Made by a program: the position numbers and the translations under genes. Positions 21,532-33,404 of a DNA stretch of 64,000 bases are shown piece after piece. Within the stretch, counting starts at the first letter, position 1. Every line of letters starts with the position of its first letter. Source of the stretch: Gracilariopsis chorda (taxonomy: Eukaryota; Rhodophyta; Florideophyceae; Gracilariales; Gracilariaceae); contig NBIV01000004.1 in NCBI GenBank assembly GCA_003194525.1, positions 558,001 to 622,000 on the forward strand, read 5' to 3'. The notes under the pieces were generated by a model. It was given only the letters and a program-made list of their open reading frames with translations, ran no database searches and had not been told where the DNA came from.

Positions 21532-24500
21532 ATGGAGAGACAGTTTGAAGGAATCCCTGCGCGTATACTTAGGGATGTCAGGTGTACATCAAACGTAATC
21601 TCATGTGACTTTGCGGAGAAACATATAGATAAGTTTGTATTCCGTCGGTTTTTGATGGATGTTTGCCATTCAAAGCAGGATTATTGTGAAATTGCTACTC
21701 AGATGGTGGCAACTGGGGAGGTTACGATTGGTACGTATATGTATCGTGGAAGTTGGATTGTGGCCAACGCAAAGTATGACCTATTATTGGGAATGCCATG
21801 GCATGTGGATTCTAGTCCTGAGACAAATTGTCAATCTCGTATTGTCAATGTCAAAGGTCACATGCTCTCTGCTGAGCTTGCCATGATTCGAGGACATGTG
21901 GTGAAGAAGATGGATTTCAAGCAGTTCCGCCGCCGACTTCAGCGCCTTACGATCGGTACACAAGTTTTTTGCCTTATTCAGGTTTGTACATGGGAGCTAG
22001 CATCAGCTTTTACAGCTACTACAGACCATAAAGCCCGGGTACTCGACAACGATGATAAGGAGTTACAAGCAATCTTACAGGAACACGAGGATGTTTTTAA
22101 ATCCGAGCTTACAAGAGAACTGCCCCCTGTACGGGACGTTGATCATGCTATCAAGACTGCATCTGATGCACAGCCCTTGCACTAGCCGCTGTCTTTCCTT
22201 CGCTGAGCTAATTCCTGCAAGTGATTATGTGGACAAGCTGCTGAAGTCTGGGAAACTTCGCCCAAGTAAGTCTACATATGGCGTCCCACACTTTTTCTTT
22301 AAGGATCTTCGTAGAGATTTACGGGGTGTGGTGGAGTACAGAGCTCTCAAGCCGATCACGAAGCGAAATAGTGCCCCTATACCACGTTGCGAGGATATAT
22401 TTGATCATCTAGGGCAGGCGCACTTCTTCTCCAAACTCGATTTGAAACCTAGGATCCACAAGATCCGCATTCTGCAGTCAGATATTGAAAAAACTGCGGT
22501 CAATACTAAGTAAGTACATTTCAAATACTTAGTGATGCCAATGGGGCTCGGTAGTGCACCAGCGACTTTCCAGTCATTGATGAACCGAGTGTTTTCTGGT
22601 TTCATATATCGCTTTGCAGTTGTTTATATCGATGATATCTTAATCTTCAGCCGCACGCGCAAAGAGCATCTCGAGCATATTGGGTCCGTTTCGTTCCACA
22701 TTGCAAGAACATTGGCTGTATGTTTCACCGAAGAAGTGTTTATATATGGCTTCTGACACTGAATTTCTCAGGTTGCGGACTCATCGTGATGGTATCTTCG
22801 TCCATCCAGGAAAGATTGACATAGTGAAGAACTATGCACGTCCTATTAACTTCACCGAGCTTCGCAGCTTCTTGGGTCTTGTGCAATTTTTTTGAAGATT
22901 TATCCCGCAGTTTTCCCTACATGCTGCTCCTTACAAAGACGAATGCAAGTATTCGAGATTGGAATGATGAGACGGCAGCAGCGTTGGAGGATCTGAAGCA
23001 GGCTGCTGATAGCGCCAGACTGGTCCCGGCCTTTTCGGGTTCACATCGATGCATCTCAACTAGATGTCCGGGCTACTCTAACCCAGTTTGACGCTGAGAA
23101 TCAGAAGCGTGTAATGGCCTATACGTCGCGCAAGTTGACTTCTGCTGACCCAAATTATACAGCTCATGAGCGGGAGCTTTTAGGTCTGGTTTTTTCCCTA
23201 CAGCGCTTCCGTTGCTACCTAGAAGGGTTTACTTTTAATATCTTTACTGACAATCAAGTTGTGGCCAATCTGTTCACGAAGAAGGTCTTGAACCGCCGTG
23301 AAGCGCGTTGGTTGAATTTATTAGCCTCATTCAACATCCAAGAGGTTAGTTTAGTTAGTGCCAAGCTGCACGTTCTTGGCGATTGTCTTTCTCGCATACC
23401 CGATCGTTCATGTATTCAGCAGATCCAGGTTCTTACTCCGTCTTTTTTGGAACTCGAAGGAATCATTGCTCAGTACGACTCTGACCTACTTTTTGGACCG
23501 ATTGTAGCTGCTCTTGACATCAGGTGGCCTGAGAATCCCAAGCAGCACAAACGTCTCGAGGTTCTTCTTCCTTCCTTTTCTAAGCACTTTTGGCGCTTTT
23601 TTTACAATAGAAAGCTTTGTATTCCCGCCCATTGTGGTCGCGTGGTTCTTGCGCTAGCTCATGATTCAAAGATCGGAGGGTATTTCGCGTTTTCGAAGAC
23701 TTTGGCTCGTCTGGCCGAATTCCAATGGAAGCACAAAGCTAAGCAAGCTAAGGAGAACTGTGACAGGTGTATTCTCTATCAGTAGCAGAAAGATTCTCAC
23801 GGGCAGGTTTTGAATTACCCTACACCTCTACCAGTTCCGACCCGCCACTGGGGTATTGTGGCTACGGATTTTATTGTGAAGCATCCCAGAACTGCGCGTG
23901 GGTCTGATTCGATTTCAACGTGCGTAGACCGGTTATGTAGGAGAGTTTGTTTTGTGGCTTGTGAGGAGACGGTTCAAGCGCCGGATATCGCACGTGCATT
24001 CTTTACGCACATTTTTCCCCACCATGGACTTCTTGATTCGATTGTTTCAGACCGTGACCCTCGGTTCGTCTCTGCATTCTGGTAAGCTCTTATGGACATT
24101 TGTGGCGTTCATACCAGAATATGTACTGCTTGTACCCCGCAAATCGATGTGGCTTCTGAATTTTATGAATCGAATAGTAGAGAACTACATTCGTTGGTTT
24201 TGTTCGTTCGAACAAACTGATTGGGATTTGCTTCTTCAGAGTGCGTAGTTTGCATAAAACTCTGCGGTTTCAGATGATCTTGGACTGTCACCATCTCAGG
24301 TTGACCTTGGGTGGCAACCAAAAGCACCCTTGGATACCTTGTTCCAGTCAACTACGTCTGTCGAGACCCTTACGGATTTCCGCGAGCGTATGAAAGCTGT
24401 CTTGGACAATGCAAAGTAGGCGCATGAGATAGCAAAACTCTCCAAGCTGCAGAAGCGAGTGTGCACTGCTGGGTTCCGACGTGTACAATAGGCGACCAGG

Positions 24501-24578
24501 TGTGGGACTCGCAAAAACTCTTTAGAGATTCCTATTATAAAGTCCAAGCTGCTTCTAAGCTATCATCGCGATTTGGAC
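21532..24578 (+). pseudogene. Gypsy-B pol remnant (RT, RNase H, integrase)
   Basis: Fragments in several frames give a Ty3/Gypsy pol. About 22170-22510 holds the RT N-terminal half (YGVPHFFFKD, FSKLDLK). About 22532-22756 has MGLGSAPATFQSLMNRVFSG and the catalytic VVYIDDILIFSR. RNase H lies at about 23114-23350 (YTSRKLTSADPNYTAHEREL, IFTDNQ). The integrase zinc finger is at about 23640-23785 (HCGRVVLALAHD, CDRCILYQ) and the core at 23810-24085 (IVATDFIVKHP, SIVSDRDPRFVSAFW). The third acidic residue is lost after a frameshift. The tail after integrase (VWDSQKLFRDSYYKVQ) is cut at about 24578 by Copia-C. Confidence 0.88.
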
Positions 24579-24791
24579 TGACATAGGTATTGAATTGCTT
24601 ACGTTAGTATCTACAGTCTACCAATTCTGTTTATAAGTTTACATATTACGAGTCATATTGAATTGTTCCATGAAGTAATAATATGTAGTAAATATTCTCT
24701 GTAAGCCCAAAGTACATCGACGTCTATATAAGAATAAGTCTGGTGCCACATGAGTAAAGAGTTAGTCAAGCTCATCGTTCGACCTGAAAGA
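24579..24791 (+). repeat. 5' LTR of Copia-C
   Basis: The right limit is set by the primer site starting at 24792. The left limit is set by loss of Gypsy-B coding similarity after ...SKLSSRFG. The last 88 bp match 29128-29215. TATATAAG at about 24725 may be its TATA box. Confidence 0.65.
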
Positions 24792-24810
24792 GGTCATGGG
24801 CCCAGACCTG
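24792..24810 (+). promoter_or_regulatory. Copia-C primer binding site, tRNA-Met half type
   Basis: GGTCATGGGCCCAGACCTG follows the LTR directly. Its complement contains CTGGGCCCATGACC, the anticodon arm (CAU) of an initiator methionine tRNA with one or two changes. The related fragment at 41048-41066 matches this tRNA arm more closely. Confidence 0.6.
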
Positions 24811-24956
24811 CTACAATTACCTCTGAGCGTCTGTTGTTGAAACCGCTTTTGTCAAATTCTCTGTTTCATTCGTTGTCATTAGTGTGAATCTAGTTTTCAT
24901 TCGTCATAAGTTTCTTTGGTGATCCCGATTCGTCTGCTGGGGTTGATATACAGAAG

Positions 24957-26893
24957 GTGCGCTTGCCTCTGTTAACGTCTTCGAGTTATTTCATGTGGTC
25001 TAAGAAGCTGGAAATCGTTTTGAAGAGCGAAGGTTTGTGGGCTATCGTGAACGGCACTGAGACTGAACCGGAACTGCAAGATAACGCCTATGACAAGTAT
25101 GCTCGTCGCAGGGACACTGCGTTGTCTACAATCCTTCTCTTGGTGCATGATTCTTGTGTAGCACCTGTCTCATAGATAACTGAGCCCTCTCACGTTTGGA
25201 AGGCCCTCAAAGAGTAGTACCAGAGTGCCAATCAAATTATTCGTGACGCTCTACTTGACGGGTATCAGAGCATGAAGATAGGTTCTGATGAGTCCGTACT
25301 GCAGTATTGTGCTCGTTTGGCGGAGCTAGAATCCACCCTAGTTGGCATTGGCTATTCTCTTGACGATGAAGGGAAACTGAGGGCATTACTTCGAGAACTT
25401 CGGGAGGAGTTTCAGGTCACTGCTAAAGTAATCCGCTGCATGGGAAAGAGTCTACCAGATGCACTCGTCCTTTTGATTTCGAAGAAAGCTTCTCTTCAGC
25501 AGGAAGTGGTCAATAAGGACAGTGCGAAAGCGTTGAATGTCAGAGGTAATACATCAAGAAGCAAGAAGTTCAAGTGCCACTACTGTGGTCGACCAAACCA
25601 TAAGAAGGCTGACTGCTATAAAAATCCAGCGAGCCCGAAGAATCGTCCCAAGAACCTGACAAATGTTACTTGGCGTGAGAAGCACGTGAGTGATTCTGGA
25701 GTTGAATCACGTGTAGCTCGAGCTCTTGTTGCTGGTATTTGGGGATCGTCAAGGAAGTGGCTTGTGGACTCTGGTGCTACTAAGCACATGTGTAATGATT
25801 CATCTGCCTTCGAAAACGCATGTTGAAATCGGTGATGGAACGAGACTTGATGTCATTGGAAAGGGCATTGTGCCGTGTATTGCAATTGGGTCTGGCAAAG
25901 AGATGAGTCTGAATCTCATGGAGGTACAGTTAGTGCCGAAGCTCAGATGTAACCTACTGTCAGTCAATGCTCTACAGAGGAAAAGGTACAGCGTTCTTTT
26001 GCAGTTGGATGAAGGAGGGCAGAGACTTTGTAAGGTGTGCGATTCGAAGAATAAGAAGATTATTCTTGTAGCTATTGGAAGGCGTAGAAATGGACTTTAT
26101 GAAGTGATTCTGCGTCCTAGTTCTGAACAAGATACAATAAAAGCGCTGGTTGCGGCATCCGAAAATGAGAAGTCGATAGTATGGCACAGTCGTCTTGGTC
26201 ATATTTGTGCATCCCATTTAAGAGCAACTGTTCCCTTAGTTAATGGAGTTGGCCTTACGAGTGTCTTTGACTGGGTTTCCTGTGAATCATGTCGAATGTC
26301 AAAGTCAATTAGTGATGTAAGACCGATAGTGACTCGTGAGCGATGCCATGCACCTGGTGACCTCGTATACACAGACGTCGTAGGTCCAGTGAAGTGCACA
26401 TCCATCGGTGGAGCAAAGTATTACGTTACACTGTACGCTGAGTTTACTGCATACTCTCTTGTTCGATTCTGGAGTCTTCGGTCAGACGTTCAACACGCTG
26501 TTAAGGAAATGACTGTACAGTTTGAAGCCGCAGCCCAGAAGCCTGTCAGAGTAGTTCGTATAGATAACGCTAAGGAATACATGTCTCAGGAGATGCAGAC
26601 TTGCCTTAAGCATAGGGGAACACTTTCTGAACCTGCTCCGCCATACAGCCCTCATTCGAACGATAAGGCGGAATGATTGAAAAAGACATGGAAAACCCCC
26701 GCCAGGGCAATGATTCACAACATAACAGAGCCTCGTTGTGAACAATTGTGGGTAGAAGCTGTCAGCACTGCTAATTTCTTGAGGAATCGAATGTATTTCA
26801 GCGTTATTACGACTAGAAAGACTCTTTTTGAAGATGTGTGGAGAAAAAGGCCAAATATGTCCCATGTCAGGATATTTGAATGTACTGCATACG
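24957..26893 (+). pseudogene. Copia-C gag, protease and integrase, first part
   Basis: Gag starts near 24957 (SSYFMWSKKLEIVLKSEGLW, as in UBN2-type copia Gag), is cut by stops near 25172 and 25216, and continues to a CCHC knuckle CHYCGRPNHKKADC at about 25570. The protease active site is WLVDSGATKHMCNDSSAF at about 25760, just before a frameshift. The next frame (to 26676) has the integrase zinc finger (WHSRLGHICASHL, CESCRMSKS) and core (VYTDVVGPVK, VVRIDNAKEY). A TGA at about 26674 falls at the expected Glu region. The frame continues to CTAYV at 26893, where a solo LTR interrupts it. Confidence 0.88.
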
Positions 26894-27545
26894 TGTTAGG
26901 ATTAGTTATTATTTACATTTCTTTGATTATAGTTGGCTCTAGCATCAGTTCTTACGTGAACAAAACAGCTAGTTTTATTCAACTCGATCTGCTGAAGAAA
27001 TCGGTTACCCCTTTTCCATACCAAACTGGCCTCAAAGCCGAGTTGATATCTTCGTGACACCCTGTAAGTATGACATGACAACATGTTTATGTGAAAGAAA
27101 TCTTGGTTGACAACGTGGAGATATTGGCTCTAAAGTACACGTTGCCTACTACTCAAAACGTTGACAGACACTTCTCACGGTAAAGCAGGGATCGAACGGT
27201 CATGGAAGATTCTGGAGGGAGTCGTGCCAAGTCATCACTGGCACCCTGGGTCCATGCTAGATGATCAAGACCTTGTCTGATGACAAGTCATCAGCATTGA
27301 TGAAATTTGCCAAGTCATCAAACGACTTGATTTGGCACTAAACCCGGTAAACCAGTCGCCTACGGAGGCCAGCACGAACATCAAGCATCATACCGTTTAG
27401 CTTGGACGAATTCTCATCGACTAGTGGCATTGATAGAACTAGACTAGAAACTCTATATAAACCCCGATGGATGTTACGAAATTCAAACTGGGATCATCAC
27501 CATCGACTTCCAACCAATTCACCCACTGCACTTCTGATCCTAACA
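26894..27545 (+). repeat. Solo LTR of another retrotransposon inside Copia-C
   Basis: This 652-bp block begins TGTTAGGAT and ends ATCCTAACA, a perfect 9-bp terminal inverted repeat typical of LTRs. It interrupts the Copia-C integrase tail: coding reads CTAYV before it and resumes afterwards towards a VSRDVTFDE motif. Flanks ATACG and ATATG agree at four of five positions, a probable target duplication. It has a TATA-like TATATAAA at 27454-27461. The family has no other copy in the window. It is the third nesting level. Confidence 0.85.
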
Positions 27546-29127
27546 ATATGTTCATATTCCTGAGAAGCAAAGAAGTGGAAAGTTCTCACCGACTCCAAGA
27601 AGGGGAGTGTTTGTCGGCTTTGAGAGAGTTAATACTTAGAAAATCTTCTACCCCGAGTCTAGAAGCCTTGGAATGTCTCGTGATGTGACTTTTGATGAAC
27701 TGTGCTTTGGCTGGAAGATTGTAAATGGAAAGAAAGAAGTTGTGGAACATTTGAACGTGGAAACCCTCTTCGATGATCTAAACTCTAGAATAGAAGAGCC
27801 CGAAATGGAAGACTCTGTGGCTGTAGGAGATTTGTATGAAGGTGGCAATGCTGTTGAAGCAAATGAAGACCCGTTTCCACTACCTGATGCTACCCATGAC
27901 CAACTTTCCAGACGGTCCACTCTCCAGCGTTTCCCTGCACAGCGGTATTGCCCAGAGACGTTTATGGCGAGCTGCATGTTAGGGGTGACTGAAGATAACT
28001 TGCCACAAACCTTTGAACAGGCTATGAACTCTTCTGAGCGCAAGGAATGGTGGGCAGCAATGAACAATGAAGTGAACAGTCTGATGAGTAGGGGTGTGGT
28101 CGAACTTGTTACGTGCCTTTCTAATGGTGTACTAATTGACTGCCGGTGGGTGTTTGATCGTAAGCATAACTAGAGTGGAGTCATCACGAGACACAGAGCC
28201 CGAATTGTGGCAAAGGGCTCTATGCAGCGACTCGGGATTGACTATGACGAAACCTTTTCCCCAGTTGTCAAGTATGCTACTGTGCGACTGGTTTTATCCA
28301 TAATTGTTGATCGACAAATGGAATTTATTCGCTTGGATATCAAAGCTGCATTTCTGTACGGACAACTTGAAGAACAGGTATACATGCATCAGTTCCCTGT
28401 TTTTGAAGTGCGTGAGCGAAACAAGAATGTGTACAGACTTAAGCGTGCTATTTATGTTATGGTTTGAAGCAGGCGTCAAGAGCTTTTCGTAACTTTATTC
28501 ATCCCATCTTGCTTCAATTTGGCTTTACGTGCTCTCAGGAAGATCCAGCACTCTACTTCATACGTAACGACTCCTACTTGTTGATATTGATCATTTATGT
28601 TGATTATGTGCTGGTTGCCTGTCGAAGAGCAGAAGAGCTGCAGAGGGTGGTTTCTTTCTTGGAGAATCATGTTTATCTTCGAGTAGAGACCAAAAATGAC
28701 AAGTTCCTCGGGATGACGTGGTCCGAAGCGAGATTGGTATAATGAAAGTTCACAATGCAGGCATGATCAGTCGTCTGTTGCACTAATTTGACATGGAATC
28801 TTGTACAGTCATTAGAACTCCCATGGTGCTTCACTGTTCTCTGAGCTTAAGCACATCTGAGGAGGAGAACTGCCACCCATTCAAAAAACTCGTCGGTGCA
28901 CTGATATACATCTCGAATACCTGCAAACCGGACATCTCTTTTGCTGTGAGTTACTTGAGCCACTTTATGGACAGGTTCATTCAAGACCATTGAAAGGCAG
29001 CGAAGCGAGTCTTGAGGAATTTGAAAGGAACGCAGAATGTCGGATAGGTGTTTTCAAAGCAGGGGAGCAACATGTTGGGGTTCTCAGATTCTGATTTTGC
29101 CGGTGATATAGTTGATCGGAAGTCTGC
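27546..29127 (+). pseudogene. Copia-C integrase tail, reverse transcriptase and RNase H remnant
   Basis: After the solo LTR the integrase tail resumes and reaches SRDVTFDELCFGWK at 27673. RT follows: WVFDRKHN with a stop at about 28171, then IDYDETFSPVVKYATVRL, FIRLDIKAAFLYGQLEEQVY and, after a frameshift near 28465, the catalytic box LIIYVDYVLVA at 28596-28607. The family reads YVDD; the second Asp is Tyr here, so the enzyme would be dead. Near 28790-29120, LVGALIYISNTCKPDISFAV and a degraded RNase H (DFAGDIVDRKSA) follow, and the sequence then jumps into the LTR remnant. Confidence 0.85.
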
Positions 29128-29215
29128 AGCCCAAATTATATCGACGTCTATATAAGAATAAGTCTGGTGCCCCATGAGTAAAGAGTTAGTCAAGCTCATC
29201 GTTCGACCTGGAAGA
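29128..29215 (+). repeat. Truncated 3' LTR of Copia-C
   Basis: These 88 bp match 24704-24791 closely. The upstream part of the LTR and the end of RNase H are missing. The junction shows short shared sequence (AGCCCAAA), suggesting deletion between similar short sequences. Confidence 0.75.
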
Positions 29216-29535
29216 TAGACCATTCCGAATCGTGGCTCTATTTGGGAAGAATGAAGTTTGTTTGGACTTCCCTGCACCTATTCCGACGCATCCAATTGTG
29301 CATGTCTCGCATACCAAGCCATATTGTCTACAACCCGATGGTATGCAGGAATCTACGTGTTGCACACCAGTGCCTGTTTCGGACTCGTCAGAACTGCTGT
29401 TTAAGGTTGATCGAATTTTGATTCATCGCAAGCAAAGGCGTGGTAATCAGTGGTTGACACTACTTGAGAAGTCAAATACCCTTGATGCGCAGTGGCAGAC
29501 CACCAGGGACTTGTTGACGCTGACGGTACTTTAAC
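29216..29535 (+). pseudogene. Gypsy-B pol tail with chromodomain-like end
   Basis: This is the continuation of Gypsy-B after the Copia-C insertion: RPFRIVALFGKNEVCLDFP, THPIVHVSHTKPYCL, then VDRILIHRKQRRGNQWLTLL and LDAQWQ. The order matches the end of chromodomain-bearing Gypsy polyproteins, where the chromodomain is thought to guide integration to certain chromatin. It stops at 29534, about 90 bp before the 3' LTR. Confidence 0.8.
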
Positions 29536-29621
29536 CAAGGCGTTTCGTAAGTACATTGTTCGCCATCAGTTACTATCACACTTACATGGACCTGGACGTC
29601 AATCCTGGAAGTTGACTATGG

Positions 29622-29884
29622 TGCAACAGTTAAGGTTCAGAGAGGACAGAAGAGCACGTCAAAAGTTCAGAGAGGACGAAACGGCACGTCTAAAAGGCCA
29701 TGACATAATAGTAAGGAAGTGTGCTTGTAATTATACGTGGTATCAGTCCAATTAATACTACCAGAACTGGGCGAAAGGGCGCAAGGATGTATACTAAAGT
29801 GCCGAAGCTTCTCCAAGGCTTAGAGAAGGGGGAGAGGCATCGACCTGTCAGAGAAAAGCTCTAGTGAAGACCCCCAGTGTTACA
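29622..29884 (+). repeat. 3' LTR of Gypsy-B
   Basis: This 263-bp partner of 20341-20603 starts TGCAACAG and ends TGTTACA. No clear purine tract precedes it, which may reflect decay. Confidence 0.9.
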
Positions 29885-31285
29885 GTAAACATTGCTTTGA
29901 ATGACAGGAGATGTGCGCTGCAACGTTTTATATGCGGCAAAGCTCTATGTAGCGCTGTCAAGATTTAAAGAAGGAGAAGACTTGCGGCCTCTTTATAAAA
30001 CAGAAAAAACGTCTTGAAATGCCTCAGTGATTCATGCGATGGAAACGCCTTCTTGCCCACCGAGTTTGCAACAAAGAATAGACTTTGCAATATCCTTACC
30101 AACTCTTAGTAAATGTACAGACAAATTCTGTTGCTTTCAATTCTATTTAACTTTAGCAAGGTGCCTCTTTGCCTTACGCTACTCTCTCTACATTGCCTCT
30201 TCTCGTTAAAAAAAATTCTCTACCGCAGCGTAAGATGGAAACTTTCGCAAACAGCTGCTTGATTCTGTCCAATCTACATACAAATTTTGCACGACAACCG
30301 CCTTTGCAGTTCTTAAAAAAGGAAAAATTGCACAACTAAGTTTTCTGTTGCAAACTGAGCTGGCACTCAAGAGAGTATTTCAAATCAATGTTTTGAGCTT
30401 TTAAGGTCTTTCAGATATTTGCATTAAGAGCAAATGTAGCAGTGCTCTATACTATAGACACCTATTCTTGAAAATAACCGTGACTGTAGCTTCGCAGACA
30501 GTGCGCAAATCTACCAGCCAATGCTATATGCATGAATACGAGCAGAAGCCACGTGTTTGACAGAAAACACCAGCCAACCATTTCAAACCTAAGAACGAGC
30601 TGTGCGAGGAATAAACAAATCGTGATGGATTCAATTGAACAGCTGTGCTCAATAGCCGCGGTTTCGATCGGGTGCTTTTTTTACCGCGTTCACCAAGTAC
30701 TTCCTAGAGAATCATGACCTCAATACGTAGAAACAGAAGGCACGTTTTCATCCGGAGCCACACAGCTGCAGTCGCTGCATATGTACCAGCTTCATCAAAG
30801 ATTCTCAAACCCCGTACAGCGAAAAGAAACGTAGAAAACTCGGTTCGAGAGACATTCCACGAGTACAAAGAATATGGATTGCCGGCTATCTCACTTCTAA
30901 TCCTCCTTATTCTTCGCGTTCTTTTAGGCGCTGGTCTCGCATTCCAGAAAAAAAGTTCACCAAGTTGGTCGTTAGTCTGACGTCTTTTTCCCACATATAT
31001 CGAAACAGAGCAAGAACGCATCAGTCCAGAAAGTCATTCCTCCTAAAATAAAGTTATTGACGTGCTTGAGAACTTTTTGGCACTGCTCGCTACTTCCAAG
31101 ATCTGGAAAATGGTTGTCAAGTGGGAGCAGAGACTATCAGTGTTTATTTCCACAACTTTTGTTATTCTATCTTAGAGCTATATGGAGACCACGTATCTAA
31201 ACCAACTACCAAAAAAAGGAGAACTACAATACACATCACACAGTTACGGCGAAGATGGTTTTAGAGAATGTATTTAAAGCATCGA
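29885..31285. other. Unassigned spacer
   Basis: No domain or repeat is recognised over 1.4 kb. Frames such as 31021-30704 (minus, 105 residues) and 30714-30980 (plus, 88 residues) overlap each other and show no motif. Confidence 0.4.
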
Positions 31286-31646
31286 TGTTGGTCGCGTACG
31301 ACGCGCAGAGGGAATGAATGGGAATCGCAGCTGTGCAAGAGCGGCCAGAAAACGGGCACAAGCCCTCAGAAGTCTGTCTGAGGTTCCCCCCTTCCTCCAA
31401 GGCCACTTCGTCTTGGAGATCGGGCTTTTATTCTGCGCTCCAGTTCCGCACAGAGCCTCTCGCAGTCTGCTGCGTAGGGTGCTCTGCGCGCTACCTTCTG
31501 AATGCCACCAACGACTGCGTAGATTGCCCGCGCATGCTCTATCAAATCAAAGTAATTCAATTCAATACTACATTGGGTAACGCTGGTTGCCCAATTGGCG
31601 TAGACTGCATCAACTAACGCTGTCGGATATTCTCGGTGCATCAACA
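31286..31646 (-). repeat. 3' LTR of Gypsy-C
   Basis: This 361-bp repeat matches 36328-36689 along its length. Next to it, 31647-31660 (GTCCCCCAAAGTCG on the plus strand) gives a minus-strand purine-rich tract CTTTGGGGGAC touching the LTR, the likely plus-strand primer. The frames within it are LTR sequence and not genes. Confidence 0.9.
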
Positions 31647-32318
31647 GTCCCCCAAAGTCGAACATCTTGTTCAATTATTCCAAATCGATGTTCCGAGCGA
31701 TTCGAAGTTGTCTTTGGGTCCCGGAATTACGGAGTTCTTCGATGTACTCCTTTAGTAGCACAGGTAGGTCTTGTTGTAACGAGTTTACAGATACACAGTC
31801 GGTTTCTTCTTCGCTGAATCCTTTCCCTTTCACGAGTAGCTGTAGTAATCCGGCGTTTCTTGAAATATCGTTGAGCTCTTAGATAGTTAAGAGTTCGTTT
31901 GCTTGATATACCAGATGTTCTTTGATCTCCTGCGTTAAATCGAAGTCTTTGTTACTGAAAATTTTCAGTCTGCCTCCGTGGACCCACTCTTTGTCGCCTG
32001 AAAGTAGATTTTCGACTTTGAATATGTAGTTGTCTCGACACAATGTAACACAAAAACGACCAAACCACTTAAAATTCAGCTTACTTCCACCAAGCCTTTA
32101 CAGAACACCGCGAAGAACGACATCTCCTTCTGTTAAGTTTGTCGGTCAGACTCCAGTCTTGCGGTTGTGAGCGTCGACGGCAGATTTCCTTTGCTTCTTA
32201 GCCCGCTCTGCGCAGTCTCTGTGCAGCTTGGAGAGAGAACTTTGTAGCCTTTCCACGTTTCTGAGAGACATTTTTAACTCCTTGTTGATTCCTTCCACAG
32301 TCTTCACATTCTTGTCCC

Positions 32319-33353
32319 TTAAGATTGCAGACAGAGGAGAGTCTCTTGGAAGCCTGGTGAAAATGGTTGGCGGACAGTTCCCATTCCGTCTTTGAGTTGG
32401 TGTATTCTTGAGGGCGGACTGGATGAGGGGTAAGATGGATGGTCATGCAGTGTGCTGCAGCTGGAATTCAGAAAAATAGCCCGTGCTGTCCTCAGTAGTT
32501 CGTGACATACAACTTCTACGGATCCGTTGCTCCACGGGCAGTACGTCAAAGTGAAGTGATGGTGCGCCTTCAGGGCCTCTGCGACTCGATTGATAAGTTG
32601 ATTTTTGAAATGACTACCCTGGTCCGATATCCAGCTCTTTGGTACGCCGATGGATGCGAACCAATCCAGGAGAATTGCTGCTGTAGTCTCGGCGTCGGCT
32701 TCTTCCGTGGCCTTTAACCACACGTATCCTGAGAGGTCGTCCTTAACAATGAGAACATAGAGTAGACCTCTTTCTCCCTTCTTCATGAAGAAAAAATCGA
32801 AGTAAATCATGTCGTTTGGCTTACTTGCATGTAAGGCTTGGCCGAGGGATCGCGGTACAACTGCGCCAGATCCAGTTGCTATGCAGTGGAAACAGGATTT
32901 GACGAACTGTGGAACGTCCTCTGTGAGCTTTTTCCACCAGAATAACTCAGCGATTGATGCTCTTGTTGGCTCGTATGCTCTGTGTCTCCCTCTAACGGTG
33001 TGCACTGCAATGAGAATTCGAAGGCGGAGATGGGAATCGCAGACGGAAATCCAGATTCGTCCAGAACGAAGTTTCCAAGGAGTGGTTGTTTTCAAGAGTT
33101 CCAGAGGGGCTTCTTTCTCGTGGTCGGACTGCGACCTGTCAATATCCATCTCTGTGGGCCATTCGAGGTCGTCGTTGAGAGTGGGGTTGATTGGGGCTAC
33201 CATTATAGCACTGAGTTGTGCTACACCAGTTGATGTCACGGTGTTCTTCGGTTGTACCGCCCATCTCGTTAACATGTCCGCCCAAAAGTTCTTCTTGCCT
33301 GGCGCATGCTCGATAATGTATCGGAACGCGCTCCACTTCGAAGCCCAGCGCAT
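32319..33353 (-). pseudogene. Gypsy-C integrase and end of RNase H
   Basis: This 344-residue frame begins within RNase H/linker (YIIEHAPGKKNFWADMLTRW). It continues with an integrase zinc finger (HRAYEPTRASIAELFWWKKL, CFHCIAT) and a core with first Asp in MIYFDFFFMKKGERG, second in SWISDQGSHFKN and Glu in CPWSNGSVEVVCHELLR. The spacing fits D,D-35-E. It is separated from the RT frame by a stop or shift near 33354-33404. The C-terminal 50 residues lose similarity, suggesting a frameshift near 32470. I call it a pseudogene because the polyprotein is interrupted on both sides. Confidence 0.85.
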
Positions 33354-33404
33354 AAGTTTGTTCGCCGTGTGTCGAGCAATGCTAGGGTTTTGGCCATAAG
33401 GGTG

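Larger units (their letters stand above)
24579..29215 (+). mobile_element. Copia-C LTR retrotransposon inserted in Gypsy-B
   Basis: A Ty1/copia element in plus orientation separates the Gypsy-B integrase tail from its chromodomain tail. The 88 bp 24704-24791 recur at 29128-29215 with few changes and represent the 3' part of the LTR. The left copy extends back to about 24579, while most of the right LTR and the end of RNase H are deleted. The internal region reads gag, protease, integrase and RT in order, with stops and frameshifts, and is further split by a solo LTR. A related fragment lies at 40.9-41.6 kb. Ends are accurate to about 15 bp. Confidence 0.85.
20341..29884 (+). mobile_element. 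Gypsy-B LTR retrotransposon, decayed and doubly nested
   Basis: Two 263-bp LTRs (20341-20603 and 29622-29884) start TGCAACAG and end TGTTGCC or TGTTACA. They enclose, in plus orientation, gag, RT, RNase H, integrase and a chromodomain-like tail in Ty3/Gypsy order. Codons are interrupted at about 24578 by Copia-C and resume at about 29216. Frames contain many stops. No clear target duplication is seen (TTATG left, GTAAA right). The LTRs differ at roughly a tenth of positions, so the insertion is old. Confidence 0.9.

Noticed and set aside
31314-31674. Frames on both strands repeated at 36265-36690
   Set aside because: They are LTR sequence of Gypsy-C, not a duplicated gene.
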